From: Serinus canaria
Lineage: Eukaryota > Chordata > Aves > Passeriformes > Fringillidae
DNA length: 64,000 nucleotides
Reading direction: 5' to 3'
Assembly: GCF_022539315.1 (NCBI RefSeq)
Contig: NC_066315.1
Span: 97,507,990-97,571,989, forward strand
Part shown: one piece after another, positions 12,035-25,753 of the stretch
How positions within the stretch are numbered: position 1 is the stretch's first letter
Layout: the number at the start of each line of letters is the position of its first letter
The notes under the pieces: generated by a model
The model's input: the letters and a program-made list of their open reading frames with translations, nothing else
Told to the model about the DNA's origin: nothing
Database searches by the model: none
Made by a program: the position numbers and the translations under genes

Positions 12035-14146
12035 AATTTAACGACTTCAGAAAATTTTTTTCAGAGTTAATTTCTAAACCTTTTGAGAAATCAGACCATT
12101 TTGGGATATGTACACCCTACATATTTTGCCATAAATACTAACAGTGAAGGCATCCATTGAAGATTATTAGATATATGTATTAGATTGTATTAGATATATG
12201 TATTAGATATTTCCAATCTACCTTCATGGATGAAAGTAAGAAAATATATCTCTTCTGTTTGGGTCTCTTCATAGCATTCATAAAAGCAGTGCTTCACATT
12301 TTTAAAATTTGAACAAATCTTCTCTCATATTTTTTCTGCTCAATCTTTTAATGAAATCTTTATTGACAATTCCTTATAATTTCCTTATTAAAAAAATTGC
12401 CTCCTGAGTCACAAGCCATTTTGGTCTTCTCTTGAAAGACAGGATTTAAAGATTTTTCTTTCTGTTCCCTAGACATAGCAGAATGTACCACCAAGCAAAA
12501 TTTTGTCTTTCTTTAGTATGCTTCTCTTCCTGTAACAGAAATACACACATATGCCCAGATGTGAAATGCTTCTTCCACTGCTCTGAAAACTGGAGTCTGA
12601 TTTATGCTGAGGGCTGTTCAAGGTGAAAGTATCATTTTTACCATTTTCACACATCAGAATATCATGTGTAAAAGCAGATCCCTGTGCAGAGTCCTACAGA
12701 TGAGTGAGAAAAAGAAAAGTGTTTAAGAATAGTAAATGATTGTGACTACCTTTCCTACCCAGCAGCTGCTTCCTGTGGAGGATCAACAGAAACAACCCTT
12801 TCCCCCAGGGTATCCCAACCTACCAGACATGGGTTTTGTGTTCAAGGTGTCTGACCCATCAGACTGAAGAGAGGTTACCTGAGTGTCACAAGAGAGAGAA
12901 CCAAACACAGCTTTTGAACAGGAGATACTGAAATAAATTGACTCAGACATTTTTTAGCAGCAAACTCTAGAAGATGCACAAAGGGCAGCTGGCAGCTGGA
13001 GAAGGCTCTCACAGGTTAGGTTCTCACAGAGACTGAAGTGTGTCTTTAGTGCAACCTCGCACCATCCACAGTAAAAATAGGCTGAACAAGTGTCATGCTT
13101 GTCCTTGTTTTTGTCCACACCAGGTGGGATCCCTGATCTTACTGATCTGTTCACATGTGATCGCTGGATATTGCATGTACATCTTATCTGGGAAACAGTC
13201 TTCTTATGAGGATATAAATTTAAGTAAAATGTGTCCTGCAGTCATAACTGCCAGACAACAAGTTGAATATTTATCATATTTGTACAAGCAGCAAAAATTT
13301 TAGATTAATTAATGTGAAGATCCCTCTGCATTCCCTACAGAACACACTACATAATGTACTTTTGTCATTCTAGAAAGCTGTTACCATTTTTTCCTTGCAC
13401 ATAATTTTTGGTATCTTCAAAAAGGCTTTAATCCATCCAAGGTGTATCTTTTCCAAACAGAATAATTAATATTATTGTGATAATAGATTTTTTTTTTTTA
13501 ATTTGTGTGTTCTGAAATGTTTTCTGAACTACTGTCCTTCTGCAAATAAACTGAGGACAAAAAAAAAAAAAAAGACAATAAACATCTTGACTTAATTACC
13601 TTCTTTCAAAAGGTGAAACATATTTCAAATTTAAGTAAAGCTGATGAGACAATAAGCTATTAAACTGCCTGAGGACAGTTTTCTAGAGTTTATGTCTTTT
13701 TCAGATAAATAGTTAAAGTCTTTTTTTTCTTACAAAGAGAGTAAACATGAATTGGGAATCAGTTTAAATTAATCTGGTTGCAGACTCCAGCCTTTTTTGG
13801 TCAGTGTATACAGCTTACATTTTCAGTGGTTATAGAGCATTTAATATCCATTAATTTCAGTAAGAATTATCTTTCTAAATATTTATTGAGGCTCTAAACA
13901 ACATCTAATCAGATTTCTGTCTCCAACTGTTTTTCAATGGGTCTTTAAGTGATAAATCACATAAAACTTCTGTTCTGTAAAAGTCAAGATGCTATACACA
14001 ATCAACCTTTAATTTGATTCCAAAAAATGTGGCCCTAGAAATTTGGCCATATAGTCCTCTGCTAAATCTAAATTCAGCTTTGTCATTGTACATAAATTAT
14101 TTGTGGTAACTGCTGATTTATTTCACTATTTCTGTCATCTATTATA

Positions 14147-14165
14147 TTTTTTTTGGGGGGGGGGG
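14147..14165. repeat. T-run followed by G11 run
   Basis: Eight T residues run directly into eleven G residues. The G run is a mononucleotide tract and could contribute to a G-quadruplex. I see no promoter or gene next to it. Confidence 0.9.
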
Positions 14166-17100
14166 TGAAGGGAAGCATAGCATATTTTTGTTTTTAAAGA
14201 GAATTCTGAAACTTTATGCATATTTTTTTTTTTTCCTAATAGAAATACTTCACCCTAGGCTACATTTTCTTTAATTTCAGTACAGTGTTTAAGGATACTT
14301 TCCATCCACAAAATGAATTTCTTCTCTTGCTTTAATTATATGGAAAGTCTTGGATAATTAAAACCAGCTATAAACACCTAAAGCTGGGCTCTGTGTGACC
14401 ATTGTTTACGTCTGTGAATCTGTCTTTGATCTATCACAAACATCCTAATAAGTAAGACTGCCAAACCCAAATCCAGACCAAGTGTGAGGACTTGTAAAAC
14501 ATTGCAAAAATGACATGCAATCTTGCTGGCCCAATATGGCACTTCTTAGAAGTGAATATCTTCTGAGAAAACAATCACAGATTATTTTCTCATACTGGAT
14601 AGTCCATAGCAGCCATCTATGTGTTAACTCACTGTTATTTTTAATGTAATATTACCAAGAATAAGTTTTTAATGTCTGAGGGTTGTCAGTTAATCAGCTT
14701 CCTACAATAGGAAAAATAATTGTGATTTTAGTGTTAAAATTTGAAGTTTTAAATCATCAGGGTGGCAATGTAGTAGTGCAATAAAAAAAAAAAAGGCATA
14801 ATTTTAAATTATTTTAAATTTCTCAGTTTAAAATTATCCCTATAACCACTGGAACTGATGTGTTTCATTTGCAAGTTTTGAATTATTTAAAATTAAGTTC
14901 AAATTAAAGTGTCATTGAAATGTGCCCTTGTGCATCTTGGTGCTATCAGGTTTGTCAAACGTGCCATGCAGAGTTTTTCAAACAAATCTATATTTTGAGT
15001 TTATTCCAAAGTCAGCTAACATTCTTACAATTACACCTGGGGGCAGGGATGTGTGGTATGCACACCGTATATGCATAGATATTACCTTAGTTGTAAATTT
15101 GCATGTTTCTTAAGAAAAGAAAGAAAAAAAAATTAAAAAGATATTACTTCCAAATCACCAATTTCCCCCAGCACATCTTTTCTTACTCTGTCTTGCCTCC
15201 CTTACTTCCATTGCCTGGTACTAAGTGAGTCTCTCAAGGCTCTTCGGTATCCATACGTTCCAGTTTGATTGCATTGAAGCACTTGCTCCTTTTCAGTGCT
15301 GAATCAGGTCAACTGCAAAGCAGCAGCAGAGGGATTGTGTGATTGACAAGTCTGCCTTTGGGATACCAGTAGACAAGAAAGTACATTGGTAGCAGAGGCT
15401 TCAATTAATTTGGTAGAGAAACAGCACAGGTGAAGCTACACAATTTTTTTACATAAATCTTAAGAAATAACTACATAAATGCATTCAATCTCAGAAGCAA
15501 TCTTTGGAAATCAGTCTGACAAATTATCTGCAAGAAATTTTGATCAGGAGAGGATTTTGCTTCAAGCTCACTCCTACAACATTTATCCCTGGTGGTTCAT
15601 TTATGATGGTCTTAAAGTAAACTCTTAGATAAGGTTAAAACACTGACTGGAGTTGCAGAAAAGTTGAAGTAATTTAGGGACTTATACAGCAAGTTTGTTA
15701 TTTACTTTGATATGTGAAAAAGGGCCAAACTGCACTAAACCAATCCCGAGTGCATTAAACATTCCCATTTATAATGTGAGTCATCTACTGGCTCAGTAAT
15801 TCTAATATCAAGGAAGTGGTAAGCTTAAAAGTAGCTCTACAATACTGAATTGCATCAAAGGCAAGCACATGATAATTTTAATTTGTGCACCAGATTGTAG
15901 ACTAGTCAGACATATTCAATACAGACTACATGTTTTAGTGATGAAGGTCAATATTATTTTAAATTCAACATGCAATTATGATTTTTACCTGAATTTCATT
16001 CCAAGTCCTTGTTGGAACCTTTCTTATTTGTGCTATTTGCCTCCAAGCATGTTTAAAAGTAGTTGAGAAAGATTTTTACCTATGATGCTTTTGTTAATTC
16101 ATGTAAAATATCTTTCTTAGGTGTCCCTCATGCTTGAATGTTTTCAGTTTATTAACTTGGAAATAATAAGTTCAACTTTTTAAAAAAACATTGAACATTT
16201 TTAGTGAGTTCTTACCTGCACTGTGTTTTTTTGTCCTATGCCATTGGGAGTGAATGTTGAAGGCAGACTGAATGAAAATTGTTTTGACACCTTTGCTGAA
16301 AGAATTTTAAGATCCTTTTAGTTGGCTGCAATTATACTGTTGGGTAAGGAATCCAAAACCAATGGTCTCATTAGTAAGTATTTCAGTAAAAACTGCCATC
16401 CATTGTGACAAGATATATTACATGTTATAGATTCTCTTGCAGTCAATGATAGCTTTTGTATATATAAAAATATTTTTTCTACATGCATGCTAAAAATCTC
16501 TCACATTTTAACTTAGAAATAATCTTTTTCATATGATTGCATTGACAATGTGATTTCATTAGGATGGAGTAAACTTATTGATATGAATACCAAGTACAAC
16601 TGTTCATGCATTTCATATCTATGCAGGAAAAGTATAAAAAATGCAAAACAATTTTTTTTAATTTTTATCTTGTTCCAAATTACTGTTACATCTCCACTTT
16701 TGGCAGTATGGGTTGGCTTGGGCTGACCCTTCATACTTAGTTATCTGATCTACCTAGCCTCACCATCTCCAAAGAGTGATTTGCTTGAAACAATTTGATC
16801 TTATGGGGATGATGTAGCTTTGCAAACTAATTTCAAGAGACAAAAAATAAATTTTTAACAGAATATGGACTAAACAGAGAGAGATTTCTATCCTTTTAAT
16901 GTTGCTTTCAGGAACAACAGCATATGTCAGAAAAAAGTGCAGTAATCTGCATTTTTAGGTCCTCACCATGGAAAATATAGAAAATGCTGAATACTGTGAA
17001 GCAAGAAAATTTTGGTTTTTTTTAAAAATATAAGTATTTAGCATGCTACAAAAAACTCAACACCTGGTGAGGATGGCTCTTATGAGCTATTAAATGAATA

Positions 17101-17354
17101 GCATTCTTCAAACTTCCTCATCTTAAATCTGTGTGTGACTCAAAGCAAATGCTATAATGCTGTACTTAGTCCTGTTACAGTATAATCACTTGGAAATCTG
17201 CAGTTGGAAACATTTACCAATAGAAAATACAAGATTTCAATTAGCATGAAATATACTCATTTGCCTTGAAAACACTGCAAATATCTCTCATAGATTGCAC
17301 TAAGTGCAGCAGTCTATGATAATCTGCACATTTTATGCATATACATTTTATTCC

Positions 17355-17780
17355 TCAATTGCACATTTTGTCAGCTGGAGGAATGCACCTTCCAGAGAGA
17401 AGCTGTGACGGCCAGGACTGTCCCAAAGTGAATGCGCAGTAAAATATGACTAAAGCAGTATCTTGCTCCCTAAAAAGTCCTGATGATGCCTCAAGTGCAC
17501 TGATAGTCTTAGATAAAGAGAACTTGTTATCCCATCCCCTTTCATCTAAAGATGAATTCCTAAAGGCTCCAGCATGCAACATGTGGCTGCACAATGGTTT
17601 AATATTGCCGATCGCTGCGAGTAGCAAATGAATTTCAGAAGTTGCAGGTGACATTCCCATAAAACCTTCATGGGCCACATTTTACCTGTCCTTGCCTGAT
17701 GCCCTCTGTCAGCTGATCCGAGTGACAGCTGTGTTGTGCCACAACTTTCACAACCTAGAGTGTTACTGTAAATCACCCAT
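17355..17780. promoter_or_regulatory. candidate conserved non-coding element
   Basis: The segment stands out by more balanced base composition and by a lack of stops: 107 and 76 codons are open on the minus strand and 61 on the plus strand, all overlapping. Overlapping open frames on both strands usually mean composition rather than a gene. It contains CAGCTGATCCGAGTGACAGCTG, with two E-box-like CAGCTG sites, and the CpG-bearing GCCGATCGCTGCGAG. No repeat family matches. Confidence 0.25.
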
Positions 17781-20379
17781 AGACAGCCAGGATAGGGGAC
17801 TGCATGGATGCTTCATGTAATTATTCCCAAAGTGTCTTGTCAATCGAACTGAACTTCCAGAGGCTGAAGGAAGCATGACTCTGAAGAAGCAACAGATAAG
17901 AAATGTTTGCAAGGGATGTGTTTTTAATTTGCAGAAGTTTTTTTAAGAAAATTGCAAAGGTAGCAGTCTGTACTTGCACCTATTGTGTTGAGTTTAAGCC
18001 TAATTTCTTTGGTGTTCTCTCCTACCTGTCTGGATGTTTCCAATAAGTGGCAGCTGAAGTGACATCACGACAAAGGCTGAGGAAGATCTATAAACAAAGA
18101 CAGCAAAGACTGTCAGACAAACCATAGACAGAATATGTAGCTCTGATGCCAAGAATCATGAGTAGGGGCAGTAGGCACAAGTTATTGTGCCATGTAGCAG
18201 AAGTTAGCTCAGTGTTGAGCTCATATCAATATTTTCTAATGAAAGCTCTCAGTGCAGTTAAAGATGATGTTTGTAGTCTTGAAGTGTCTGATGAATATGC
18301 ACAGAGACATGCCGGGTATGTATCTAACCACCACAACCAAGAGTTATGGGTAGTAAATGTAACCACTGATGAGTAGAACACATGAATGCATATTTGAAAT
18401 GACCACTGGGAATTGGCTTAAGGAAAAGGGACTAGCCCATAGTCTTTCTATTTAAAGCAATGCAAACACAGTTCCTGTGCCAAAATAAGCCTCCAGCCTG
18501 TTTGGAATCCACACAGCATCTGATATTGCTTGTTAAAAACTTCACAGAGCGTGCTTTGGTTGGCAATCCTTTTCCTGCCTAGGACAGCATCTCAGTTCTG
18601 AAACCGGTATGTACTGAGATTTGATGAAAAGAGATTTAAGATGATAATACTTCTTCCACAAGGGGCACTTTATTGCACATATAATTTGAAAAGATTTCCT
18701 GTTCAAATCTGCTTAGATATGTTACTTTGCTTTCAATTTCCTCTTTAGTTCTAAGAGGTACATTACAAGCTTATATGCCAATACATGGCCTGGATACATA
18801 TTAAGTTCCCTTTGCTACATTAATGATATGTATTTTTCTTCCACAGTCAGTGTACAAATCACAAATTATGCTGCTTTTGGTGAATTCAACTGCTGAATTT
18901 CTTCTACCTTCTTGTTCTCATTTGAAGTTTATTGATCATAAGTACCATAAGAATATGTCTGCTGAATGTGAATAAGACTGTTACTGCTTCTGGATCAGGA
19001 GCTTCACAGTCTTCCAGTACATGTTTTCCAGCTTATTTGTGATATATAAAAATAACTACTTTAGGCAACCTTGTCATCCACCAATTTTTCTGCTGATTGC
19101 AATGAGGATTCCATTTTCATTGCAACTGACATATCTACCCCTCATTGTTTCTATCCATGAAGAAATCATTATTTCTTTTTTTCTTGTTTTTGAGATCTTG
19201 CATTTCAGTTTGGCTCTGTCTTGAAGACTTAGAATATGGCTGTGCTGGCTGAGTCAATTCAGTCTTTTTTTTTTTTTTTTTTTCAATATGTAGTCAGTAT
19301 GCAGTAATAGATCTAATCTTAGCGAATCTTTAATATTTCGCTCTTGTTCTGATTTTATGCAATATGTAAAGTTGGAATACAGCTAGATCAGGGAGCTCCC
19401 AGAAGGACATTACAGAAAACCCACATCCCTTGAAAATACTGTTCTCGGAAAAGAAGTATTCTCCAGACAAAAGAACTCTTCTTGCCAGGAAAGGAGAGCT
19501 TTTTTCTTTGCCAGGAGAATGGGCTGTCTTTGATAAACTTCCTCTTCTATTACCTATGCATAAATAATACCCTGCTTTGATTTTGAATTTATTTCTCTTG
19601 TCAGACAACCTGTGGGAATTGTGTGTGAAAATCTGGTAATAATTAATATCTTCAATACTGATGTGTCATTTTGATTCATTTCCTCTCTCCTGTACGCAAA
19701 GTCTAACTTAATATTTTCAGTACAGCGGATGTCTTTTCCTTCCCACATTCTGTCCTCATGTAGCTTGTAGTAATTGGATGGGTTCATAGTTGTTACATCA
19801 TATTTTCTATTTCCAGAATTGAGATGTGTTTTCATTTCCTGGCAGGCCATTTTATGGGAATTTTCATAATTCAAAATCTAATTAATTATTTTCTTCCTCT
19901 TCCTCTACTGCCACATAAGAAAGCAAAATTATCTATTTTTTAGTGAGTCTATTTTCCCATTTCCTTTTGAAATTCTGGAATGATCATGAACTTTCCGGTT
20001 TTGATATTTAAGCTTTTTTCCTTATTATTAAGCAAATCCCAATGGCTTTTCATATTCTCAAAACTCTGAAATTCTTCCTTATGATTCAGCTTAGAACTGT
20101 TGATTGACGTTAGAGCTGTTGTCAGCCTTAGATCCATTTTTTCCTGTCATGTTTGTTCAAATGTTAAAAAAATACTGGATATTTTCTTCAATTTATGATA
20201 TATCAGACATTTCATGAGAAGAAGCGTCTTGGAAGATTTATGAATAATTACTGAGAAATTAATAGTACTAGGGAAATATTTCAAGAATATCTCTTTTTTC
20301 CTAACTTGTATCTTTTCCTTACAATGTGGAAAAACATCTGAAATGTAATCTTCAGGCAATACACTCCTCTAGAAGGTCA
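17781..20379. other. unique sequence with a poly(T) tract
   Basis: No gene is recognised. A poly(T) tract lies at 19265-19283. The part around 17990-18370 has a composition like the candidate element before it and could belong to the same conserved block. The minus-strand open frames at 19330-19874 have no family motifs. Confidence 0.45.
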
Positions 20380-20384
20380 CAAAC

Positions 20385-20904
20385 TATAAGGGTTTAAAAC
20401 TAGCCAGTCACTAGATCACTCAGTCACTCCTCCTGCCCCCATCTGGATGGGAGAGTGAATCAGAAGTCTAAAAGTAAGAAAATTGTCAGTTGAAATAACG
20501 ACAGTTTAATGGGACAGAAAAAGAAGAAAACAGCAATAACAAAAAAAAAAAAAAAAAAAAAAAATAGAGTATAAAACAAGTGATGCAAATGAAAACAGTT
20601 GCTCACCTCTTCCAGTCCATTGACAAGAAGTGGCTGCCCTGCCAGCTTCCCTCCTATTTTATATCCTGAGAGTGGTGCCATACATTATGGAATATTCCTT
20701 TGGCCACTGTAGGTCAACTGGTCCTGGCTGTGTCTCCTCTCAACATTTTGTGTCCCATCAGCCTTCTTGTTTAGTTTAAACACAATTTAGCAATCACTAA
20801 AACATCATTGTATTATCAGCAATATTCTCACACCTGATGTGGAAAAAAAGACTGTATCAGATCCTAGGAGAAAAATCAACTCTATCCCAGCTGAAACCAG
20901 GAAA
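20385..20904 (-). mobile_element. solo LTR, ERVL-like, minus strand
   Basis: The two sides carry a perfect 5-bp target-site duplication, CAAAC at 20380-20384 and 20905-20909. Read on the minus strand, the LTR starts with a CCTGGTTTCAGCTGGGATAG block, the well-known start of avian ERVL-type LTRs. It has a TATAAAA box (plus-strand 20657-20663) and an ATTAAA polyadenylation signal (plus-strand 20505-20510), and ends near a GTTTTAAACC block. A 24-base poly(A) run at 20541-20564 lies inside. No internal retroviral sequence is attached, so this is a recombined solo LTR. The extreme ends are mutated. Confidence 0.85.
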
Positions 20905-20909
20905 CAAAC

Positions 20910-23518
20910 TAACACTGTGAAGTTTGGGTTTTGTACTGTTACGTATTCTAAATAGGATAGTTCATTAACTGGGCTAGTAAATAAATAAATTTCTCCAGTT
21001 TAGAGAAATGATTGTTAAATCTAAAGCCATGAGATCCTGAAATACAAATGCTTCCATTAGACTGTCTGTTTCTTTAGTGTATTTGTTAAGTAATTTTTAT
21101 TTCATCCTCTTTCATAGATCAAAACATGTTGCTGGAAATTAGGCATATGCTTAGCTTTATGTAAATATAGTTTGATTAAGTATCATTCATAAAGTAGCAT
21201 ATTCCAGTGATGCCCTCTTTTTTTTTTGGTCATTAGCACAGGGTAAAATTTAATTCTTATTACTCATGTATGTCCTTTTTTGTTTGCAACGATGACACAT
21301 GTGAAAAAGTCTAAATCATATATTAAAATCAGATCAAGTAGTGGTTTCCACCTTTTCTCTGCAGCTTTATACACCTCATCTTTGGAAAAAAAAGAAAAAT
21401 TTACAAAGTACATTTCCTCCCTTTAGATTAAGCCTATAGTTGTTAAGGGATAATGTATTTAAGCTGAAATGTCCTAATAACACAGACTTATAATGAAAAG
21501 CTTGTCAAGTGCTTAATAGTGATACTAAGCAATTATTATGACACTGCAAAATGTGATCAAAGCCAATCACAGATACTTTTCCTAGGTCATATACCTCCAA
21601 ACTACTAAATTGTTAAATTGCTAGCCATTAAGCTCAATCTCATTCCTATTCCATTGCACAGAGATAAAAATTGAGCATTTTGATGAACAACTCCATGTCA
21701 GAACCACCTTCAAGGTTCATCTGTGCCAGCAATCTGCTTTTCTAGGGGCACCTTATGGGTTTAAACAGCAGTTATGATGACAGTAATGATTCCAGTGTAC
21801 TTCTTATTCAAAGATTACAAAAATACTTGTGTTACATGTAGTTAACCTGTACTTACTATTTGCTTCTCATTCCCTGTTAAATATTATGAGCAGACATATT
21901 CAGCCAGAAGCAGAGTAAGAGTAAAATATGTTGCATCAATTTTTGAGGACCAGGCTGGAGTAAGCATGCCAAAAACTCTGAATAATTCTTTTTTCTGTGT
22001 AGCTAGATCCTCAGCAGCTACTGAAGTCAGGAGGCAATGCAGGATTGAAAGAAGAAAAGGAAAGCCCTTGCACTTGAAGATGGTACTCCTAGGGCTGGAA
22101 TTAACCTAAAATGGGGAATGGGGGACATCTAGCATGCACTCAGATTGCTGAAGATTTCATTTTAACATTTGTGATCTACAAATAGAAGCTGTCTGTGATC
22201 AACACTTATTGTTTAAAAGGGGGGAAAATGTGATTTTTGGAACCTAATAGGAGAGGTGTGGTGTAGTAAAGATTTAGAACGTGGTCTGAAAATAATTAAA
22301 TTTTTGACCAGGGTAACTGTAGAAATTGATGATTTAAAATCTACCTGTGTTCACAGTTCACAGTTCAGTTAGTATCAGTGAAGAAAATGGAGTTAACACA
22401 CCAGCACTTGATTCTATTTGGAGGACAAGCACCTTGTAAAACTGCTAGAGAAGCAAAGACTTTCCTGTGCTATGAATTTTAGGGTGGAGGCACCCCACTT
22501 ACTGACTTGAATTGGTACCATTGGGTGCCAGCAACTGAGAATCATTAAAATATACAATGGAGCATCACAATGCCAGAGCCTGAGAATTCCATAAATCTGT
22601 GTCATAACAGAGAACACAGGACTGAAAGGAATTCACTGTGCTTCTTATGCAGATTTAGGCTTCAGTGCATAATGAGAGTAAATTGAGTCCTTGTCAAAAT
22701 GGAGATCTAACATTCTAGTATAGAAATTTTGGGGCCTTCATCTGAGGCTAAAGATTTCTTAGGACCAGTACTTATGTACATAGAAATATATACCTTATCT
22801 ATATCATATATATCTCTTTATATATTTGATATGTATACACACACATATTCACATGCATCAATACCAACAAAGTAATCTGATAAGGATATGCACATAATGT
22901 AAACATATATGCATGTACATTTTATACTATGAGAAACGGTTGTATTGGCTAAAATGCCTCTTTGGAGGAATGCTTTATGGAATGGCTATGTTGCCACATA
23001 AAACTGTGACTAGGATAATTATAATGCATTTCAATATCAAGGCAAGGCATATATCAACACACTTTACAGTTTTGCTTTTAAAACATCCTCTGAAAACCCT
23101 CATGTGTTCAGCTGGCTTTTAAGATATATTAATGTGTCTAAAAAGCTGTGTTTCATTACTGAAAATGTTGTTGGTAATTCATGGGGCTTAGCAGAGCACA
23201 CATATTCATCCTGGTAAACCTAAGTATTCTCACTATTGCTTGTCACCTGAGAAAGAATATAACTTAAACAAAATGTACAGGTGACAAAACACGACTCTGA
23301 AGATTTTTTTTGATATATCATAAATGTTTCAATGTTTCTGCAACATCCAGATAAGCTAAATGTCAAAATTAAATTACTCCATGGGGTATACTGTGGATAA
23401 AAATGTGTGACACATCTTATTTTATCACATTTAGTTAGGGAATTCCCAGATTCTCTATTTTGAACATCCAGTTGAGGGTTGGACAAGTGGAGTACCTCCA
23501 AATATAAATGAAGGGCAG
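20910..23518. other. AT-rich unique sequence, nothing recognised
   Basis: No gene or transposon is evident. An AT and CA dinucleotide-rich patch lies at 22795-22850 (TATATATC and ACACACAT stretches). Confidence 0.5.
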
Positions 23519-24434
23519 ATTCAGAATCCCTTGATGAACCTGGATTGCTACAAGTCTGTGGAACCTGATGAGATGCATCCTAAGGTTCTGAGGGACCTTA
23601 CTGATGTTTGCCCTGACAGCCTCCTTTGAAAAGTCATATCAGTCAGGGGAAGACCCCAGTGACTACAAAAAGGGAAACATTACTCTGATTTTTAAAAAGG
23701 AAAGAAAGGAATCCCCAGGGAACTCCAGACCAGTGACCCTCATCTCTATGCCTGGAAAAATCATAGAGCAGATCTTCATGGAAACACCATTAAGGCACAT
23801 GGAAGACGAGGAGATGATCCTTGCCAGCCAGCATGGCTTTACCAAAAGCAAATCATCTGTAGTCAATCTGGCAGCTGCATATGAAGGAGTGATTGCCATG
23901 GTCAACAAGAGATGATTGACTGCTGAATCTACCTAGACTTCTGTACTACATTTAACACAGACCCAAAAATCATCCTTATCTCCAGACTGGAGAGACCTGG
24001 AATTGAAGGGTGGACTATTCAGTGGATAAGGAGATTGGATGGATGGATGGATGGATGGATGGATGGATGGATGGATGGATGGATGGATGGATGGATGGAT
24101 GGATGGATGGATGGATGGATGGATGGATGGATGGATGGATGGATGGATGGATGGATGCAGAGAGTTGTGGTCAATGGCTCTATGTCCAGGAGGAGGCCTG
24201 GGATGAGTGACGTCTCTCAGGGCTCTTTCTTCGGACTGGTGCTCTTCAATATCTTCATCAATGACACAGAGCGGGATCAACTGCTCCCTCAGCAAGTTTG
24301 CAGAGGGCACCAGGCCAAGTTTTGCTTTTGACACAGCAGGATGGGATGCCATCCAGGGTGACCTAGGCAAGCTTGAGGAGTGGGCCCCATGAGAACTTAA
24401 TGAGGTTCAACAAGTCCAAATTCACCTGGGTGAG
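23519..24434 (+). pseudogene. CR1 ORF2 reverse-transcriptase remnant, first part
   Basis: This is the reverse-transcriptase part of a CR1 LINE in sense orientation. In the open frame 23604-23915 the fragments DPSDYKKGNITLIFKKE, SRPVTLISMPGKIIEQI and ASQHGFTKSKS match the conserved fingers and palm region of CR1 RT. After a GGAT microsatellite, QRVVVNGS and [10 protein letters not shown] follow, the end of the palm block just before the catalytic Asp pair. Frameshifts and stops break the frame (for example after codon 103 at 23915). The element is cut at 24434 by a solo LTR and resumes at 26225. It lies beside no host gene and is inactive. Confidence 0.92.
24036..24157. repeat. (GGAT)n microsatellite, about 30 copies
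   Basis: About 120 bases of near-perfect GGAT repeat. It sits exactly where CR1 RT encodes the WLDG stretch ahead of QRVVVNG, and TGGATGG of that codon run is the evident seed. The period of four turns it into a WMDG repeat in one frame and HPSI on the other strand. The frames of 66, 98 and 145 codons covering it are artefacts. Confidence 0.97.
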
Positions 24435-25747
24435 TGTCCTGGTTTGAAAGGAAGTGGTTTTTTTTGGAGACAGTGGTTAGCCCAATGGGGGCTCAGGTGT
24501 GAATACTGGCACCTGTTTGGGCCAATGAGGAGATGGTTCCGCCTCTGAGAACACAGGGTATAAAAAGCAGAACTCCCAGGAAGTGACGCTCTCTTGCTTG
24601 TCGGTGAGAAAAGGGATCAGGTCAGTTCTCTCTCCCCCTCCGGCTGTAGGCCGGGTGGGAGAGGGGAAAAGGCCATGAGGCGACGTGAGGTAGGCCGGAG
24701 GCCTTGGATCTTGGAGAGAGAGAGAGACCGAGGAGGGGGGGAAGTGAAAGGATGGAGGGGTGGAAGTAGTGAGGAGCACCGAGCAATTCCCCCCACCCCC
24801 CCCGCTTCTTAGAGAGAGAGAGGAGAGAGAGAGAAAGGAGAGAAAAGAGATAAGACGCGCCGTGCAGCTCCTGGGAAGTCAGCCAAAAGTGAGAAGGGAG
24901 AGTCCGGCACCTAGAGATGATTTTAACTTTTTTTCTTCACGATGGATACCTTCCAAACGTTGATCCTCCCGGAGGACAGAGATAAGAACAAGAAGAAATG
25001 GACAAGTGAAATGAGAGGTTTGTGTTAGTAGGGAGTAGTGGAGTTAATGAGAAGAATTTACTCGGGAAGAGATAAACGGAGGAGCAGTTTTTTTTTCGGC
25101 TGTGGACGGACTAACTTTCTATTGTAACACAGAGACTGCGGTTTTGGGGGGAAAGCAATGGCTCGGATCCAAGAAAGGCAGTGAAGAGTGGTGATGGGCA
25201 GAGATCAGGAATGAGGAAGAGGATCTCTGTCGTGAAGCCCTAGCCCCGGGGGAAATGGGGGGGATTTTGTTATCCCAAAATGGAGAGACTGTCGTTTGGT
25301 GGAACTGACCAAAGTATCCTTAAAAAGAGAAACCCCAAAAGCAATCTTCTGGTCCATTTCCATGGTGATAGCATGGAATATGGAAAGGGGTTAGTCAAGA
25401 AATGGTACAAGGAGAAGACTCCTTCCTCTTTAATAGAATGAATTGATTGTTTGAAGAAGGATAATGGACTGAGAATTAAAACCTGGGAGATGGGGACTGA
25501 AGGAAGATTTGAGTTCGTATTGTATGTTGTAATGTGGGTGGGAGGGGGAGGAGAAATGTGTTTGAAAGATTTCCATTCTGTTCTCTCTGTGTGTGTGTGT
25601 GTGTGTGTGTGTTAATAAAGCTTTTTTCCCCTTTATTCCTAAGTTGGAGTTTGCTTGCTCTGTTTCTGGTCACATCTCACAGTAGACACCAGGGCGGATG
25701 TGTTTTCATGGAGGCACTGGCATTGTGCCCAGTCTAAAACCATGACA
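24435..25747 (+). mobile_element. solo LTR, 1.31 kb, ERVL-like
   Basis: It starts TGTCCTGGTTT and ends AAAACCATGACA, giving imperfect terminal inverted repeats with TG...CA ends. The flanks carry a perfect 5-bp duplication, GTGAG at 24430-24434 and 25748-25752. Inside are TATAAAA at 24559, a GA-rich central part, a GT microsatellite at 25588-25612 and AATAAA at 25614-25619. A short U5 ends in GGCACTGGCATTGTGCCC. A 5-bp TSD fits ERVL-type integration. It shares U5 and flanking blocks with the LTR at 36365-37703, so both are one family. It inserted into a CR1 copy. Confidence 0.9.
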
Positions 25748-25753
25748 GTGAGC

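Larger units (their letters stand above)
11196..17354. other. AT-rich unique sequence, nothing recognised
   Basis: I see no gene or transposon here. Notable small items are a bulged inverted repeat at 11993-12034, a TTAGATATATGTA-type local repeat at 12165-12212, an A-run at 13559-13574 shortly after an AATAAA, and a T8-G11 tract at 14147-14165. Confidence 0.5.

Noticed and set aside
13500..13574. Processed pseudogene, because AATAAA is followed by an A16 run
   Set aside because: Only eight bases separate signal and tail, no coding or UTR match is visible upstream and no target duplication could be found.
20460..20681. 73-codon minus frame with poly-Phe
   Set aside because: It lies in a solo LTR and spans its poly(A) run.
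24010..24370. Open frames reading WMDG or HPSI repeats
   Set aside because: They are produced by the GGAT microsatellite; only the flanking residues derive from CR1 RT.
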